From a virus: a DNA stretch of 24,430 nt. Shown piece after piece: positions 9,066-17,094 of the stretch. The position numbers were made by a program, and so were the translations under genes. Below the pieces are notes generated by a model, which made no database searches, was not told the origin of the DNA, and saw nothing but the letters and a program-made list of their open reading frames with translations. The stretch covers positions 1-24,430 of the IMG/VR virus record IMGVR_UViG_3300044613_001145. The stretch is one strand, 5' to 3'. Position 1 is the first letter of the stretch. Each line of letters starts with the position of its first letter.

Positions 9066-10451
9066 ATGACATACGCGGACTATCCAGACACGGCAAAAAA
9101 TAACGCAAGGCGCGCACTTGACCATAAGAAAAATGGTTCGAATTGTGGAACGCGTGTCGGCTGGTTAAGGGCAAACCAAATCGCAAACGGCGAAGGCTTG
9201 TCGGAAGATACCGTCCAAAGAACTTACAGTTTTCTTTCCCGTGCGGAAACGTATGACCAAGGAAAATACTTTGATGAAGATGGAAATGAAATTTGTGGTT
9301 CAATAATGTACGACGCATGGGGTGGTTCTGCGATGAGGGATTGGGCTGAAGCAAAGTTTAAAAAGATTGAAAGAGAAAAGGAAAGTAAAGCGATGGCAAA
9401 ATTTAATATTGATATTTTAGGGGAAATTTCTGAATCTGTTAATTCGTACAATGCAGTACAAAGGGAAATTAACAACGCGAAGGGCAAAGAAATTAATTTA
9501 GTTATATCTTCTGGAGGTGGCTCAGTTACCGAAGGAATGGCGATAGCTGATTTAATTGCTAATTACCCTGAGGAAACCACGGCAACAGGAATCGGACTCG
9601 TAGCGAGTATTGCAACGGTTGTACTGTTGTCTGCGGATAATGTTAAAATGACTGAGAACGCCTTCATGATGATTCACCGACCTTGGAGTTATACGATGGG
9701 TAACGCCGACGAACTTGAGGCAACGGCTGAATTGTTAGACAAGATGGAGGCAAAGTTATTGGACATTTATACCGCCTCCGTTTATAAGCGCAAAGGGAGA
9801 CAGAAAGACCTTGAAAACAAGATTACACAAATGATGGCAGCCGAAACATGGTTGACCGCACAGGAAGCATTAGAGTTTGGTTTCATTGATGAAATTGTAA
9901 AAGTTGGCGAAAAAAATATTGATTTATTACCGTTGCAAAATAGCCTAAACAAATTTCTAAATGTACCAGCTGCATTATTAACCAACAATAAAAAAAATGA
10001 TGACATGGGTAATTCCATTTTAGAAAAAATCAAATCGCTTTTAAATAATATGGACGATAAAGAAAATATCGAAAATGTTATGCAAGAAGAAGAGGAGATG
10101 AAAAAAGACGAACCAAAGAACGACGAGGTTGGCGATGCCATCCAAATGTTAAAAGACAATGGCTACTTTGTAATGTCTCCCGAAGAAATGGAGGCAATTC
10201 ATTCAAAGCAAAAAGAGGAAATGGAATCGATGTACAAGAAGACCGATGAACAAAAGAACTCGATTAATGAAATTGAAACAGTTCTGGAAACATTGGGCAA
10301 AGAATTAGTAGCCCTTAGGGCACAAGTTAAAAAAGGCGTTGGGCTTCCTTCGGGCGGGACAACGGCTGAAAAGATTATTGAAACAAAAGCAAAATTGAGT
10401 CCCTTTGATTCTTTTGCTTCATTAGTTAAATCTAAAATTTCACAAAGATAA
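9066..10451 (+). CDS. Head maturation protease (ClpP-like) fused to an N-terminal domain and a C-terminal scaffold-like region
   Basis: Processes the procapsid during head assembly. Three parts are visible. Residues 1-100 (YPDTAKNNARRALDH ... CGTRVGWLRANQIANGE ... CGSIMYDAWGG) form a domain often found in phage prohead protease and related proteins. Residues about 111-280 are ClpP-like: SSGGGSVTEG, nucleophile S181 in VASIA, H204 in MMIHRPW, and E260 in AAETWLTAQEA at the position of the ClpP catalytic Asp, a substitution I associate with phage members. Residues 310-461 are acidic and coiled-coil-like, resembling a scaffold. Methionines at residue 110 (nt 9393) and 314 (nt 10005) could start nested products. 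The stop overlaps the next ATG by 1 nt (TAATG). Protease identity is firm; scaffold role is inferred. Confidence 0.87.
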   Translation: MTYADYPDTAKNNARRALDHKKNGSNCGTRVGWLRANQIANGEGLSEDTVQRTYSFLSRAETYDQGKYFDEDGNEICGSIMYDAWGGSAMRDWAEAKFKKIEREKESKAMAKFNIDILGEISESVNSYNAVQREINNAKGKEINLVISSGGGSVTEGMAIADLIANYPEETTATGIGLVASIATVVLLSADNVKMTENAFMMIHRPWSYTMGNADELEATAELLDKMEAKLLDIYTASVYKRKGRQKDLENKITQMMAAETWLTAQEALEFGFIDEIVKVGEKNIDLLPLQNSLNKFLNVPAALLTNNKKNDDMGNSILEKIKSLLNNMDDKENIENVMQEEEEMKKDEPKNDEVGDAIQMLKDNGYFVMSPEEMEAIHSKQKEEMESMYKKTDEQKNSINEIETVLETLGKELVALRAQVKKGVGLPSGGTTAEKIIETKAKLSPFDSFASLVKSKISQR

Positions 10452-10924
10452 TGGCATTCAATCCAACCGCCCAGAATGAGAATGGCTTTTTACAATCCAA
10501 CACTTACGTTGGAAAAAATAGCCTTAATCGAACAAACCCCTATGCAAATGTTGACGGCTTAAACGCTGAGCAACTTTACGGGGTTGATACCTATGAAGAC
10601 CGTATTCCAGTATCGTTTAGTTGGCATATTGCTTCAGCTGGTGACAGAACTACGGTTACACCAATTTACGGTGTTACATCTGCTTCCGATTATTTAAAGT
10701 TCAACTTGATTGACGAAAGTGGTAATGAGGCTTACGGACGCTGGATATCTTCAGCACCTTCAGCAGCCTTTGACATTACAACCACCGCGTTAAACACGGC
10801 GAACGATTGGAAGGCATTCTTTGCTACCTCTAAGGCTGGGGCAAAGACAGAATTTTCATTTAAAATTGAATCAGCAGCAGTTTTAACAAACACAACTGCG
10901 ACGATTACTTACGCAAACCTTTAA
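10451..10924 (+). CDS. Putative capsid decoration / stabilisation protein
   Basis: A 157-residue beta-rich protein placed between the head protease and the major capsid protein, the usual slot of lambda gpD-type or other decoration proteins. The N-terminal 45 residues are polar and flexible-looking (FNPTAQNENGFLQSNTYVGK). The rest alternates short strands with Ser/Thr/Ala-rich turns and ends TNTTATITYANL. No signal peptide, cysteine or catalytic motif is present. Translation is coupled to the protease gene (TAATG) and the capsid gene follows after 12 nt. The role rests on position, size and composition rather than on a recognised family signature; a head fibre protein is the main alternative. 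Confidence 0.55.
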   Translation: MAFNPTAQNENGFLQSNTYVGKNSLNRTNPYANVDGLNAEQLYGVDTYEDRIPVSFSWHIASAGDRTTVTPIYGVTSASDYLKFNLIDESGNEAYGRWISSAPSAAFDITTTALNTANDWKAFFATSKAGAKTEFSFKIESAAVLTNTTATITYANL

Positions 10925-10936
10925 AATTAAAAACAA

Positions 10937-11920
10937 ATGGCATTAGTTGAAATAAGCCAACTTGACGTATCCTTTAGAGGTACAGAGGCAAACAACATAT
11001 TTTTAGAGCCTGTCTTTTTTGACGATGATTTACGCGGACAATTCCGTGTTCTTGGAAACGTCGCAAATAAAAAGAAAATGGTATTTGTCCAAGACCTTGA
11101 GAATATTGTAAGAAAATATTCTGGTTGCGGATTTAACCCAGTTGGCTCGGTTGACATTTATCAGCGTACAATCGACGTTGAAAAAATGAAGGTTGACCTT
11201 GAAATGTGCTGGGACGAATTTGAAGACACCGTCTTCGAGGAGTTATTGAAAACAGGAACAAGGCTTCCAGACGTATCGGGAACATTAATTGAAAATATCT
11301 TATTGACCCGTACACAACAGGCGATAAGAAATGACATTACCCGTCTTTCTTACTTTGGTTCACAGGCATCAAACAATCCTAATTATGATTCATTAGATGG
11401 ATTTTGGACAGTTTATTACCCGCAGTTAGTTGCCGATGATTTGATTCCAAGAACAAACACGGGCTCAGGTGCAGACCTTGCGGCTGGTGATGGCTTTGCG
11501 ATCCTTCGTGCAATCTACGACCAAGCACCTTTACAGTTAAAAGGTTTACCCGCTAACCAAAAGGTGTTTAATGTAACTGGTTCTGTATATTCTCAACTTC
11601 GTGAAGACATCGAAGAAGGCGGCGGCGGTGATTACGGTTTACTCCAGTTGATTAACGGGGTTGAGCAATTTACCTTCCGTGGTGTGCCTGTTGTTGCTCA
11701 ATGGAGATGGGATGACATCGCAACATCTTTGGGAACAACCAAGCCTCATTATGTGGAATACACAACCCCACAAAATAAGGTTATTGCAACCGACGTATTA
11801 AGCCCTGAGACGGCTTTGGAACTTTGGTATGACCAGAAGGACGAAAAGGTGTATATTAAGGCTCGTTTCAAGATGGGTGTTAATTATATCCACCATTCAT
11901 TAATCAGCGTAGGCTACTAA
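10937..11920 (+). CDS. Major capsid protein, HK97-fold type
   Basis: A 327-residue protein that builds the capsid shell. Features typical of Bacteroidota phage capsid proteins include an N-arm (LVEISQLDVSFRGTEANNIF), a long helix rich in acidic residues (EKMKVDLEMCWDEFEDTVFE), and a central RTQQAIRNDITRLSYFGS segment. These lead into a DGFW motif, a helix with TGSVYSQLREDIE, then GVPVVAQWRWDD and the C-terminal strand KVYIKARFKMGVNYIHHSL. The length fits the unprocessed or lightly processed HK97 fold. The ATG follows an A-rich leader (AATTAAAAACAAATGG) with no Shine-Dalgarno sequence, as expected in Bacteroidota, where highly expressed genes use such leaders. It lies after the protease and decoration genes, but the portal gene is downstream rather than upstream. 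Confidence 0.85.
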   Translation: MALVEISQLDVSFRGTEANNIFLEPVFFDDDLRGQFRVLGNVANKKKMVFVQDLENIVRKYSGCGFNPVGSVDIYQRTIDVEKMKVDLEMCWDEFEDTVFEELLKTGTRLPDVSGTLIENILLTRTQQAIRNDITRLSYFGSQASNNPNYDSLDGFWTVYYPQLVADDLIPRTNTGSGADLAAGDGFAILRAIYDQAPLQLKGLPANQKVFNVTGSVYSQLREDIEEGGGGDYGLLQLINGVEQFTFRGVPVVAQWRWDDIATSLGTTKPHYVEYTTPQNKVIATDVLSPETALELWYDQKDEKVYIKARFKMGVNYIHHSLISVGY

Positions 11921-11931
11921 TATAAGAATCA

Positions 11932-12480
11932 ATGAGTAGTATAACAAGCGGATGGCTTAACCAATGTGTCGATGGAACTTGCGCTGGTGGTATCGGTAAA
12001 CTTTATATCGCCAATGCAAATCAAGTTACTGGTTTTACCGCCAATGCCACGGCAGCGGTTACAGCGATTACAATGTCATCAACTGCCTCAGTATTTTACG
12101 AGGTGGAATTTCGGGACAATTCGGGAGCATTTACCGAAACCGTAACACAAGACCCAGACACTTTGTCTGTTGCAGTTGAGCAAAGCTTGGTAGGTATTAT
12201 AAACTGCCGTGACCAAGAGTTAAGAAACTTAATTCAAGACATGGCGGGACAGGCTTGCGGATTGGTTTGTGTACACGTGGAAAATACGGGTAATTATTGG
12301 ATTTGGGGTGCGGAAACCATTGGCGCAAAGAAAAGACCAGCAAGGCTAACAAGCGCTGAAGGTTTATCTGGTGCTTTGTTTACGGATTCAAATCAGGAAA
12401 CATTGACGATAACTTGCCGTACCACGAACAAAGCAAGATTCATAGTTGACGGTGCAACCGTAATGGGAGCGCTTGATTAA
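11932..12480 (+). CDS. Putative major tail tube protein
   Basis: A 182-residue beta-rich protein directly after the capsid gene. The order of elements suits a tail tube monomer: strands VFYEVEFRDNSGAFTETVTQ, a helix around DQELRNLIQDMAG, the strand-turn GLVCVHVENTGNYWIWGAE, and a C-terminal GLSGALFTDSNQETLTITCR hairpin. The last two blocks resemble the YWIFG and sGa..tD.n...lT signatures common in phage tube proteins. Five cysteines (two near residues 12-17) are unusual for a tube protein. It could instead be a head-associated protein. The identification is by pattern and position only. A short unknown gene separates it from the portal. Confidence 0.5.
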   Translation: MSSITSGWLNQCVDGTCAGGIGKLYIANANQVTGFTANATAAVTAITMSSTASVFYEVEFRDNSGAFTETVTQDPDTLSVAVEQSLVGIINCRDQELRNLIQDMAGQACGLVCVHVENTGNYWIWGAETIGAKKRPARLTSAEGLSGALFTDSNQETLTITCRTTNKARFIVDGATVMGALD

Positions 12481-12490
12481 AACATGAAAT

Positions 12491-12715
12491 ATGATAGTCA
12501 GGGAAAAAAGTAAGTTGATGATTTACGTCGGGGCTGACCCAACGGGAAAGGCGGGAATACTAAAGAAGGCTATCGGAAATTTTACACAGGCAGAATTAAG
12601 GGGTTGGTACAGTACCAACCCCACATCTGTTAGCCAACACGTTATTTTTACTCCCGAGAAAAAAACCTATGAGCCAAATAAAGAAGACGATTCAAGCAGT
12701 ACCGAACAGGGCTAA
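12491..12715 (+). CDS. Small hypothetical protein carrying an internal DNA palindrome
   Basis: A 74-residue protein of unknown function. It has a short N-terminal strand (SKLMIYVGADP), a central helix (AGILKKAIGNFTQAELRGWY) and an acidic, Ser-rich tail (KEDDSSSTEQG). Its last 47 nt overlap the start of the portal gene in another frame, so it is probably translated with it. A 23-bp palindrome at 12600-12622 is embedded in the coding sequence and encodes GWYSTNP. The protein is too short and too lacking in signature to name; being between the tube-like and portal genes, it may be a minor head or connector component. Confidence 0.6.
   Translation: MIVREKSKLMIYVGADPTGKAGILKKAIGNFTQAELRGWYSTNPTSVSQHVIFTPEKKTYEPNKEDDSSSTEQG
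12600..12622. repeat. Near-perfect 23-bp palindrome within a coding sequence
   Basis: GGGGTTGGTAC (12600-12610), one central A (12611), and GTACCAACCCC (12612-12622) give two perfect 11-bp arms. As RNA it would fold into a strong GC-rich hairpin; as DNA it could cruciform or bind a dimeric protein. No T-run follows, so an ordinary terminator is unlikely. It lies inside the 74-residue gene just upstream of the portal start. Confidence 0.75.
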
Positions 12716-14096
12716 CAGAAATTTAAAAAGAAACAATAGCCCTTTATTGGCTTCCGTTACTTTGGATACCTCAAACACTATGTTAGTGCAAGAGGATATT
12801 TTCAATGAACCTTCCAGAGAAAGGCTTGATTTTACAGGGGCTAAATGGGTTAGATTCTTTACCCAAAAAGATGACTTTTTAAAGAGTCTTATTGCCATTG
12901 TGAACAATTCCCCAACGCTTCGGCGTATCATTGAGGACAAGGTTAACATGGTTGTCGGTGATGGATTTATCCCAATGAAAGGAAAGTCTAATACCTTACT
13001 TACAACCTCGATGAAGGGAGAGGTAATTACGGATGATTCTTTAAATGAGATTGAGGAAGTTATTGGACAAGTTAACTTGCACGCACAAAACTTGCAAGAA
13101 GTGCTTGGCTCATTGGCTTTTGATTACGATGCTTTTGGAAATTGCTTTGCAGAAATTGTAAGGGGAAAGGTTGGTTCTCAGCCTTTCACCTACATTTACC
13201 ATGTCCCAGTTTATAACATTGGCATCAGGAAAGCCGAGGCGGATCAGATTATAAGGTCGGTTGGCATTTACGACAACTGGGAAGAAGTGCCACTTACAAC
13301 CGAGGGGACATATTACGAAAGGGAAGGGTTTAGAGAAATACCAATTTACCCAGAGTTCAAGAAATTAGAAGACGGAACGGAGCGTTCAATTATCCACGTC
13401 AAACAATATGCGGCTGGTTATTTCTACTTTGGTTTACCTGAGTGGATTGGGGCGAAGATGTGGGCAGAGATTGAATACAGAATCCAGCGTTTTAATACCA
13501 GTAAGTTTGAAAACGGCTTCATGCCTTCTGGAATATTACAATTCTTTGGTTCAATGACATCGGTTGAGGCAAAGAGCCTTGTTGAAGGTATTGAATCAAA
13601 GTTTACAGGAATGGGAAATAATCACAAGTTATTTGTTCAGGTTTTAAGGGACGAAAAATTAAAAGCTAATTGGATACCAACATCAAAGGAAAATGAAGGG
13701 GAATTTTTAAACCTTCAAAACCTTGCAGCTTCAGCGATTGTTGTGGCTAACCGTTGGTCAAAGTCTTTAGCAGGCTTTGCAACATCGGGACAACTTGGAA
13801 CAAACCAACAGATACGGCAAGAAATGGAATACTTGCAAAATACGGTTATTAAACCACGCCAAAACCTTATGTTATCAAAGATTATTAACCCTTTCTTAAA
13901 AGAAATTGGACTTTATAATCCAGCATTCACCGACGTGACGTTTGGTATTTCCAACACTTTACCCGTGTCTTTCATGGGTGATTTAAAGGTAGATGAAAAT
14001 CTTTCATTAAACGAGAAAAGAGAAATATTAGGGTATGCACCCGTAGAAATAGAACAAACAACCCCAACGAATGAGCCAATTAATACAACCGAGTGA
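12669..14096 (+). CDS. Portal protein
   Basis: Forms the dodecameric DNA entry ring at the capsid vertex. The 475-residue length and layout match HK97-type portals. Early helices contain DDFLKSLIAIVNNSPTLRRIIEDKVNMVVG, where portals carry the AI..RA....G block. Next come GSLAFDYDAFGNCFAEIVRG, a wing region ending YHVPVYNIGIR, the strand HVKQYAAGYFYFGLPEWIGA, and the long clip/stem helix with AKMWAEIEYRIQRFNTSKFENG. The C-terminal helical crown contains LAASAIVVANRWSKSLAGF and KPRQNLMLSKIINPFLKEIG. Its start overlaps the small upstream gene by 47 nt, and its end overlaps the connector gene by 26 nt. Its position after the capsid gene is the reverse of the usual order. Confidence 0.85.
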   Translation: MSQIKKTIQAVPNRANRNLKRNNSPLLASVTLDTSNTMLVQEDIFNEPSRERLDFTGAKWVRFFTQKDDFLKSLIAIVNNSPTLRRIIEDKVNMVVGDGFIPMKGKSNTLLTTSMKGEVITDDSLNEIEEVIGQVNLHAQNLQEVLGSLAFDYDAFGNCFAEIVRGKVGSQPFTYIYHVPVYNIGIRKAEADQIIRSVGIYDNWEEVPLTTEGTYYEREGFREIPIYPEFKKLEDGTERSIIHVKQYAAGYFYFGLPEWIGAKMWAEIEYRIQRFNTSKFENGFMPSGILQFFGSMTSVEAKSLVEGIESKFTGMGNNHKLFVQVLRDEKLKANWIPTSKENEGEFLNLQNLAASAIVVANRWSKSLAGFATSGQLGTNQQIRQEMEYLQNTVIKPRQNLMLSKIINPFLKEIGLYNPAFTDVTFGISNTLPVSFMGDLKVDENLSLNEKREILGYAPVEIEQTTPTNEPINTTE

Positions 14097-14613
14097 AGTA
14101 ATAGCTGGAGGGGTTGCACGTCCAACACCAGCAGATATAAGACTTGATAAGTCGCTTATTAGCCCACATATTCAAGACGCTGAGTTCCGTTGGATTGTTC
14201 CCGCCATTGGCTTAACTTTATATGATTCAATGGTTACAGACAAGGGAAGTTCAACCGCGTTTACATCAACTTCTTATCAGGATATTTGGGACAAGCAATT
14301 AAAATCTTTTTGCGCCAATGCTGTCTTATATGAAGCTTCGCCTTATATGGTCATGCAACTTGGCTCAAATGGTTTATATACCCTTGATAATGAATACGGA
14401 CAAAACGTCGGGGTTGATGGTTTAAAGTTTTATCAAGATACCTTGTTACAAAGGTTGGACGTAAAGAAAAAAAGGATTAAAGATTTGCTTTGCAATTATT
14501 CAACACCTTTGACCGCGTTTATACCCAGCGCCATTGGTTGCCCTGAGTCAACTTGCGATGAACACGAAGAAGAAATTACAGACATTTACAACACTTTAGG
14601 CATTGTGCTATGA
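14071..14613 (+). CDS. Head-tail connector / adaptor protein (DUF6712-like)
   Basis: A 180-residue helical protein that should attach below the portal. The pattern, from SEVIAGGVARPTPADIRL through SPHIQDAEFRWIVPAIGLTL to a helix with LKSFCANAVLYEASPYM, resembles the DUF6712/gp6-type connectors of Bacteroidota phages: a helix that reports residues for the portal interface, then a four-helix body. The C-terminus carries cysteines and an acidic run (CPESTCDEHEEEI). It overlaps the portal by 26 nt and the fibre start by 4 nt (ATGA at 14610). Directly following the portal, this is the slot expected of an adaptor, which supports the call. Confidence 0.65.
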   Translation: MSQLIQPSEVIAGGVARPTPADIRLDKSLISPHIQDAEFRWIVPAIGLTLYDSMVTDKGSSTAFTSTSYQDIWDKQLKSFCANAVLYEASPYMVMQLGSNGLYTLDNEYGQNVGVDGLKFYQDTLLQRLDVKKKRIKDLLCNYSTPLTAFIPSAIGCPESTCDEHEEEITDIYNTLGIVL

Positions 14614-17087
14614 TAGAGAAACCAAAAAAAGAAAGGCGATTCCTCAAGGCATTGGGGCGCGTCGGTGAGATATTAATTGAACAGGTTTTAATCAAAGTCG
14701 GGAGTAGTTTAATTAAAAGGATTGGAGGCAAAAAAACATTGCCTTCGATTCTTTTTTTATTCCTTTCGATTTCCCTTTTTGCCCAGTTTCCAAACACGGG
14801 CAATAAACAAAGATTAGGTTTCCAGACCACGGCTGACGGGTTGGTTTGGCGCGGTTCAATTTCTGATACAGCAAGCATTCAACCCGTATCAAATCAAAAC
14901 GCATGGGTTATTCTTGACACGGTTAACCTTAAAATATATTCCTTTGATTTTACTTCCAATGTTTGGAATCAAGTTGGTACGGGTGGCGGTTCTGCATTCA
15001 CCCAGCCTATTGACTCATTGTTTTTTAAAACAAGCGTATCCCCTAACAATGTGGACACGGCAAAAATGCGATGGGATTCCGAGTTAGGTACAGTGGTTTT
15101 GGGAATGTACGATGCCGTGCCCAATGAATTAGGATTTAAAAACTTTTGGTTAGTTAAGAATCAAACAGGATCAACTATTACAAAAAATAGCCTTGTTTAC
15201 GCATCGGGAACAGTTGGCGCAAGTGGAAGGATATTGGTATCAAAATTTATAGCCAACGGAACAATAGATGCAAAGTATTTATTAGGAATAACTGCTCATG
15301 ATTTAAGTAATGGCGAAGATGGCTACGTTATTTCTTTTGGCAAGATAAGGCAAGTTAATACTGATACCTTTGCGGCTGGAGCAATCCTTTACCCTTCGCC
15401 AACTACGGCTGGTGTTTGGACGGATGTTGAACCAGTTGCTCCTAACATTGATTTGCCTATTGGCTTTTGCATAAATTCATCTTCAAACAATGGTACAATT
15501 TCAATTCGTGTAGCATCGGGTTATAGTTTAAACGAATTGCACAACGTGGCAATTACCTCACCAGTTGAAAAATCAAGTTTATTTTATTCTGATGGATTAT
15601 GGCGCGATACAACTGCCGCACTTTTGGTAAGCGACACGGCTTCGATGCTTACGCCTTATTTTAAAAAATCAGATACCACATCGTTAAACCTAACCTCAAG
15701 GTTTGCCGCAAAGCTAAATATTTCCGATACCTCTTCCATGCTTACAAATTACCTTAGGTCAGGGGTTGCAGCTTCCACATATCTGCCATTGACAGGGGGA
15801 ACATTAACGGGGGCGTTAAATGTAAATGGAACATCAACGTTAAATTTTACAAATGTATATGGTAAAAATACCTATGTTCCTTTTAATGTTGGAACAGGTG
15901 AACAATCTATTTTTAATGTGGGCGCATATTTAAGAGGTGGAACAGTTATGATATTTCCAGATTCTTCTTTAGCTGGAAGTTCTGGTAATTTATTTTTTGC
16001 AAATTCAAATATTTTAGGTGTTGAATTTTCTGCAAGAGGTAGCGGGATTAGAAATTATATAAAACAAGGAGGAGATAATAATAGAAATTCTTTAGCCTTA
16101 TATACAAGTGATATAGGTCAGCAAAATACTAATAGATTATATATTAACTATAATGGAGATATTGGAATTAATGATGATACACCTATTTATAAACTTGACG
16201 TTAACGGAACACTCGGTGTAACTGGTGCAACTACGTTATCAAGTACATTAAGTGGTACAACAGGAACATTTAAAGCATTGACAATAAATAATAATGTTAG
16301 TAGTGGAGAAGGTGTATTATCTATTCTTAGCAATACTTTTAATGATGCTAATAAAATACAATTTGGGGATGTTTCTGGAATAAGAAGAGAAATATTATTA
16401 CCCACAGGTGTGAGTAGTTTACAATTTAGAACATACGCACTTGGAGGCACTGAAGGAGGTTATTCTTTTTATACAAGACGGAATCCAAATGCCGAACAAT
16501 TAGCATTTAACATAGATTTTGATGGTAATTCTAATTTTTACGGCACACTCGGTGTAACAGGCGCAACGACATTAACAGGCGCACTCACCGTAAACAATGC
16601 CACGGTATTAAATGAAGGCTCAGGTGACTTTGACACGCGCATTGAAAGTGACGGGAACGCCAACATGGTTTTCGTGGATGCTTCAACCGACCGCGTAGGC
16701 ATTGGCACGGGTTCACCTTCAAAGACCCTTGATGTTAATGGTGAGGTTAAAATTGCAACGGTGACAACAACTCCAACGGCTTTACTTGGCAAAGATGCAA
16801 GTAATGTGGTTGGAGAGGTTACCACGGTGGCACAAACAGGATTAATGACAAGGGGTTCAACAACAGCAACAACTGGAACGCCTTCAGCTGTTTTTAACGT
16901 CACTCATGGGCTTGGTTCAAACCCTACTGCGGTTATAGTGACAAGTGCTGGTATTGCTGGTGCAGAAAAAATAATATTTGAGGTTTATGCCAAAAATTCA
17001 ACTACTTTCAGTGTTCAAGCTTGGAATTATGATGGCACGGAGGCGGCATCAACATCGGTAACAATCTATTGGTTAGCAATAAAATAA
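14610..17087 (+). CDS. Long tail-fibre-like protein with an export-signal-like N-terminus and mosaic internal modules
   Basis: An 825-residue protein, Thr/Ser/Gly/Asn-rich and repetitive as in receptor-binding fibres. Residues 1-43 are basic. Residues 44-59 (LPSILFLFLSISLFAQ) look like a Bacteroidota signal peptide core with an A-Q junction at 58/59, unusual for a virion fibre. Two copies of SDT.SMLT.Y lie near 340-390, YLPLTGGTLTGALNVNG follows near 395, and two similar blocks of the type VGI....P...LDVNG (nt 16159-16206 and 16689-16740) follow. The C-terminal domain starts with FNVTHGLGSNPTAVIVTSAG. There is no S74 chaperone domain. The middle (about 15836-16540) is more AT-rich than the flanks, with a direct repeat at its end, suggesting module exchange. 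A TTG at 14739 preceded by GGAGG at 14724-14728 is an alternative start. Confidence 0.7.
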   Translation: MIEKPKKERRFLKALGRVGEILIEQVLIKVGSSLIKRIGGKKTLPSILFLFLSISLFAQFPNTGNKQRLGFQTTADGLVWRGSISDTASIQPVSNQNAWVILDTVNLKIYSFDFTSNVWNQVGTGGGSAFTQPIDSLFFKTSVSPNNVDTAKMRWDSELGTVVLGMYDAVPNELGFKNFWLVKNQTGSTITKNSLVYASGTVGASGRILVSKFIANGTIDAKYLLGITAHDLSNGEDGYVISFGKIRQVNTDTFAAGAILYPSPTTAGVWTDVEPVAPNIDLPIGFCINSSSNNGTISIRVASGYSLNELHNVAITSPVEKSSLFYSDGLWRDTTAALLVSDTASMLTPYFKKSDTTSLNLTSRFAAKLNISDTSSMLTNYLRSGVAASTYLPLTGGTLTGALNVNGTSTLNFTNVYGKNTYVPFNVGTGEQSIFNVGAYLRGGTVMIFPDSSLAGSSGNLFFANSNILGVEFSARGSGIRNYIKQGGDNNRNSLALYTSDIGQQNTNRLYINYNGDIGINDDTPIYKLDVNGTLGVTGATTLSSTLSGTTGTFKALTINNNVSSGEGVLSILSNTFNDANKIQFGDVSGIRREILLPTGVSSLQFRTYALGGTEGGYSFYTRRNPNAEQLAFNIDFDGNSNFYGTLGVTGATTLTGALTVNNATVLNEGSGDFDTRIESDGNANMVFVDASTDRVGIGTGSPSKTLDVNGEVKIATVTTTPTALLGKDASNVVGEVTTVAQTGLMTRGSTTATTGTPSAVFNVTHGLGSNPTAVIVTSAGIAGAEKIIFEVYAKNSTTFSVQAWNYDGTEAASTSVTIYWLAIK
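16209..16238 (+). repeat. Direct repeat copy 1 in fibre gene
   Basis: ACACTCGGTGTAACTGGTGC continuing to about 16238 encodes TLGVTGATTL and matches the copy at 16545-16574 with a few third-position changes. The copies are 336 bp (112 codons) apart, in frame. They could recombine to delete or swap the module between them. Confidence 0.75.
16545..16574 (+). repeat. Direct repeat copy 2 in fibre gene
   Basis: ACACTCGGTGTAACAGGCGC continuing to about 16574. The first 14 nt are identical to copy 1 at 16209, the rest nearly so. It lies at the downstream edge of the AT-rich stretch, consistent with a recombination boundary. Confidence 0.75.
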
Positions 17088-17094
17088 ACACAAA

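Noticed and set aside
14610-14738. Separate small gene formed by the basic N-terminus of the fibre gene
   Set aside because: The frame stays open into the fibre with no stop. A TTG start at 14739 with GGAGG upstream is possible, but without the basic residues the signal peptide would lack its positive n-region, so one continuous gene is preferred.
16538-16903. Long antisense open frame (121 residues) opposite the fibre gene
   Set aside because: It is Val/Pro/Ser-rich low-complexity sequence created by the repetitive Thr/Asn/Gly codons of the fibre on the other strand. No leader or neighbour supports it.
14610-17087. Diversity-generating retroelement target in the fibre
   Set aside because: No reverse transcriptase, no template repeat with adenine-specific changes and no C-type lectin end were seen in the window.
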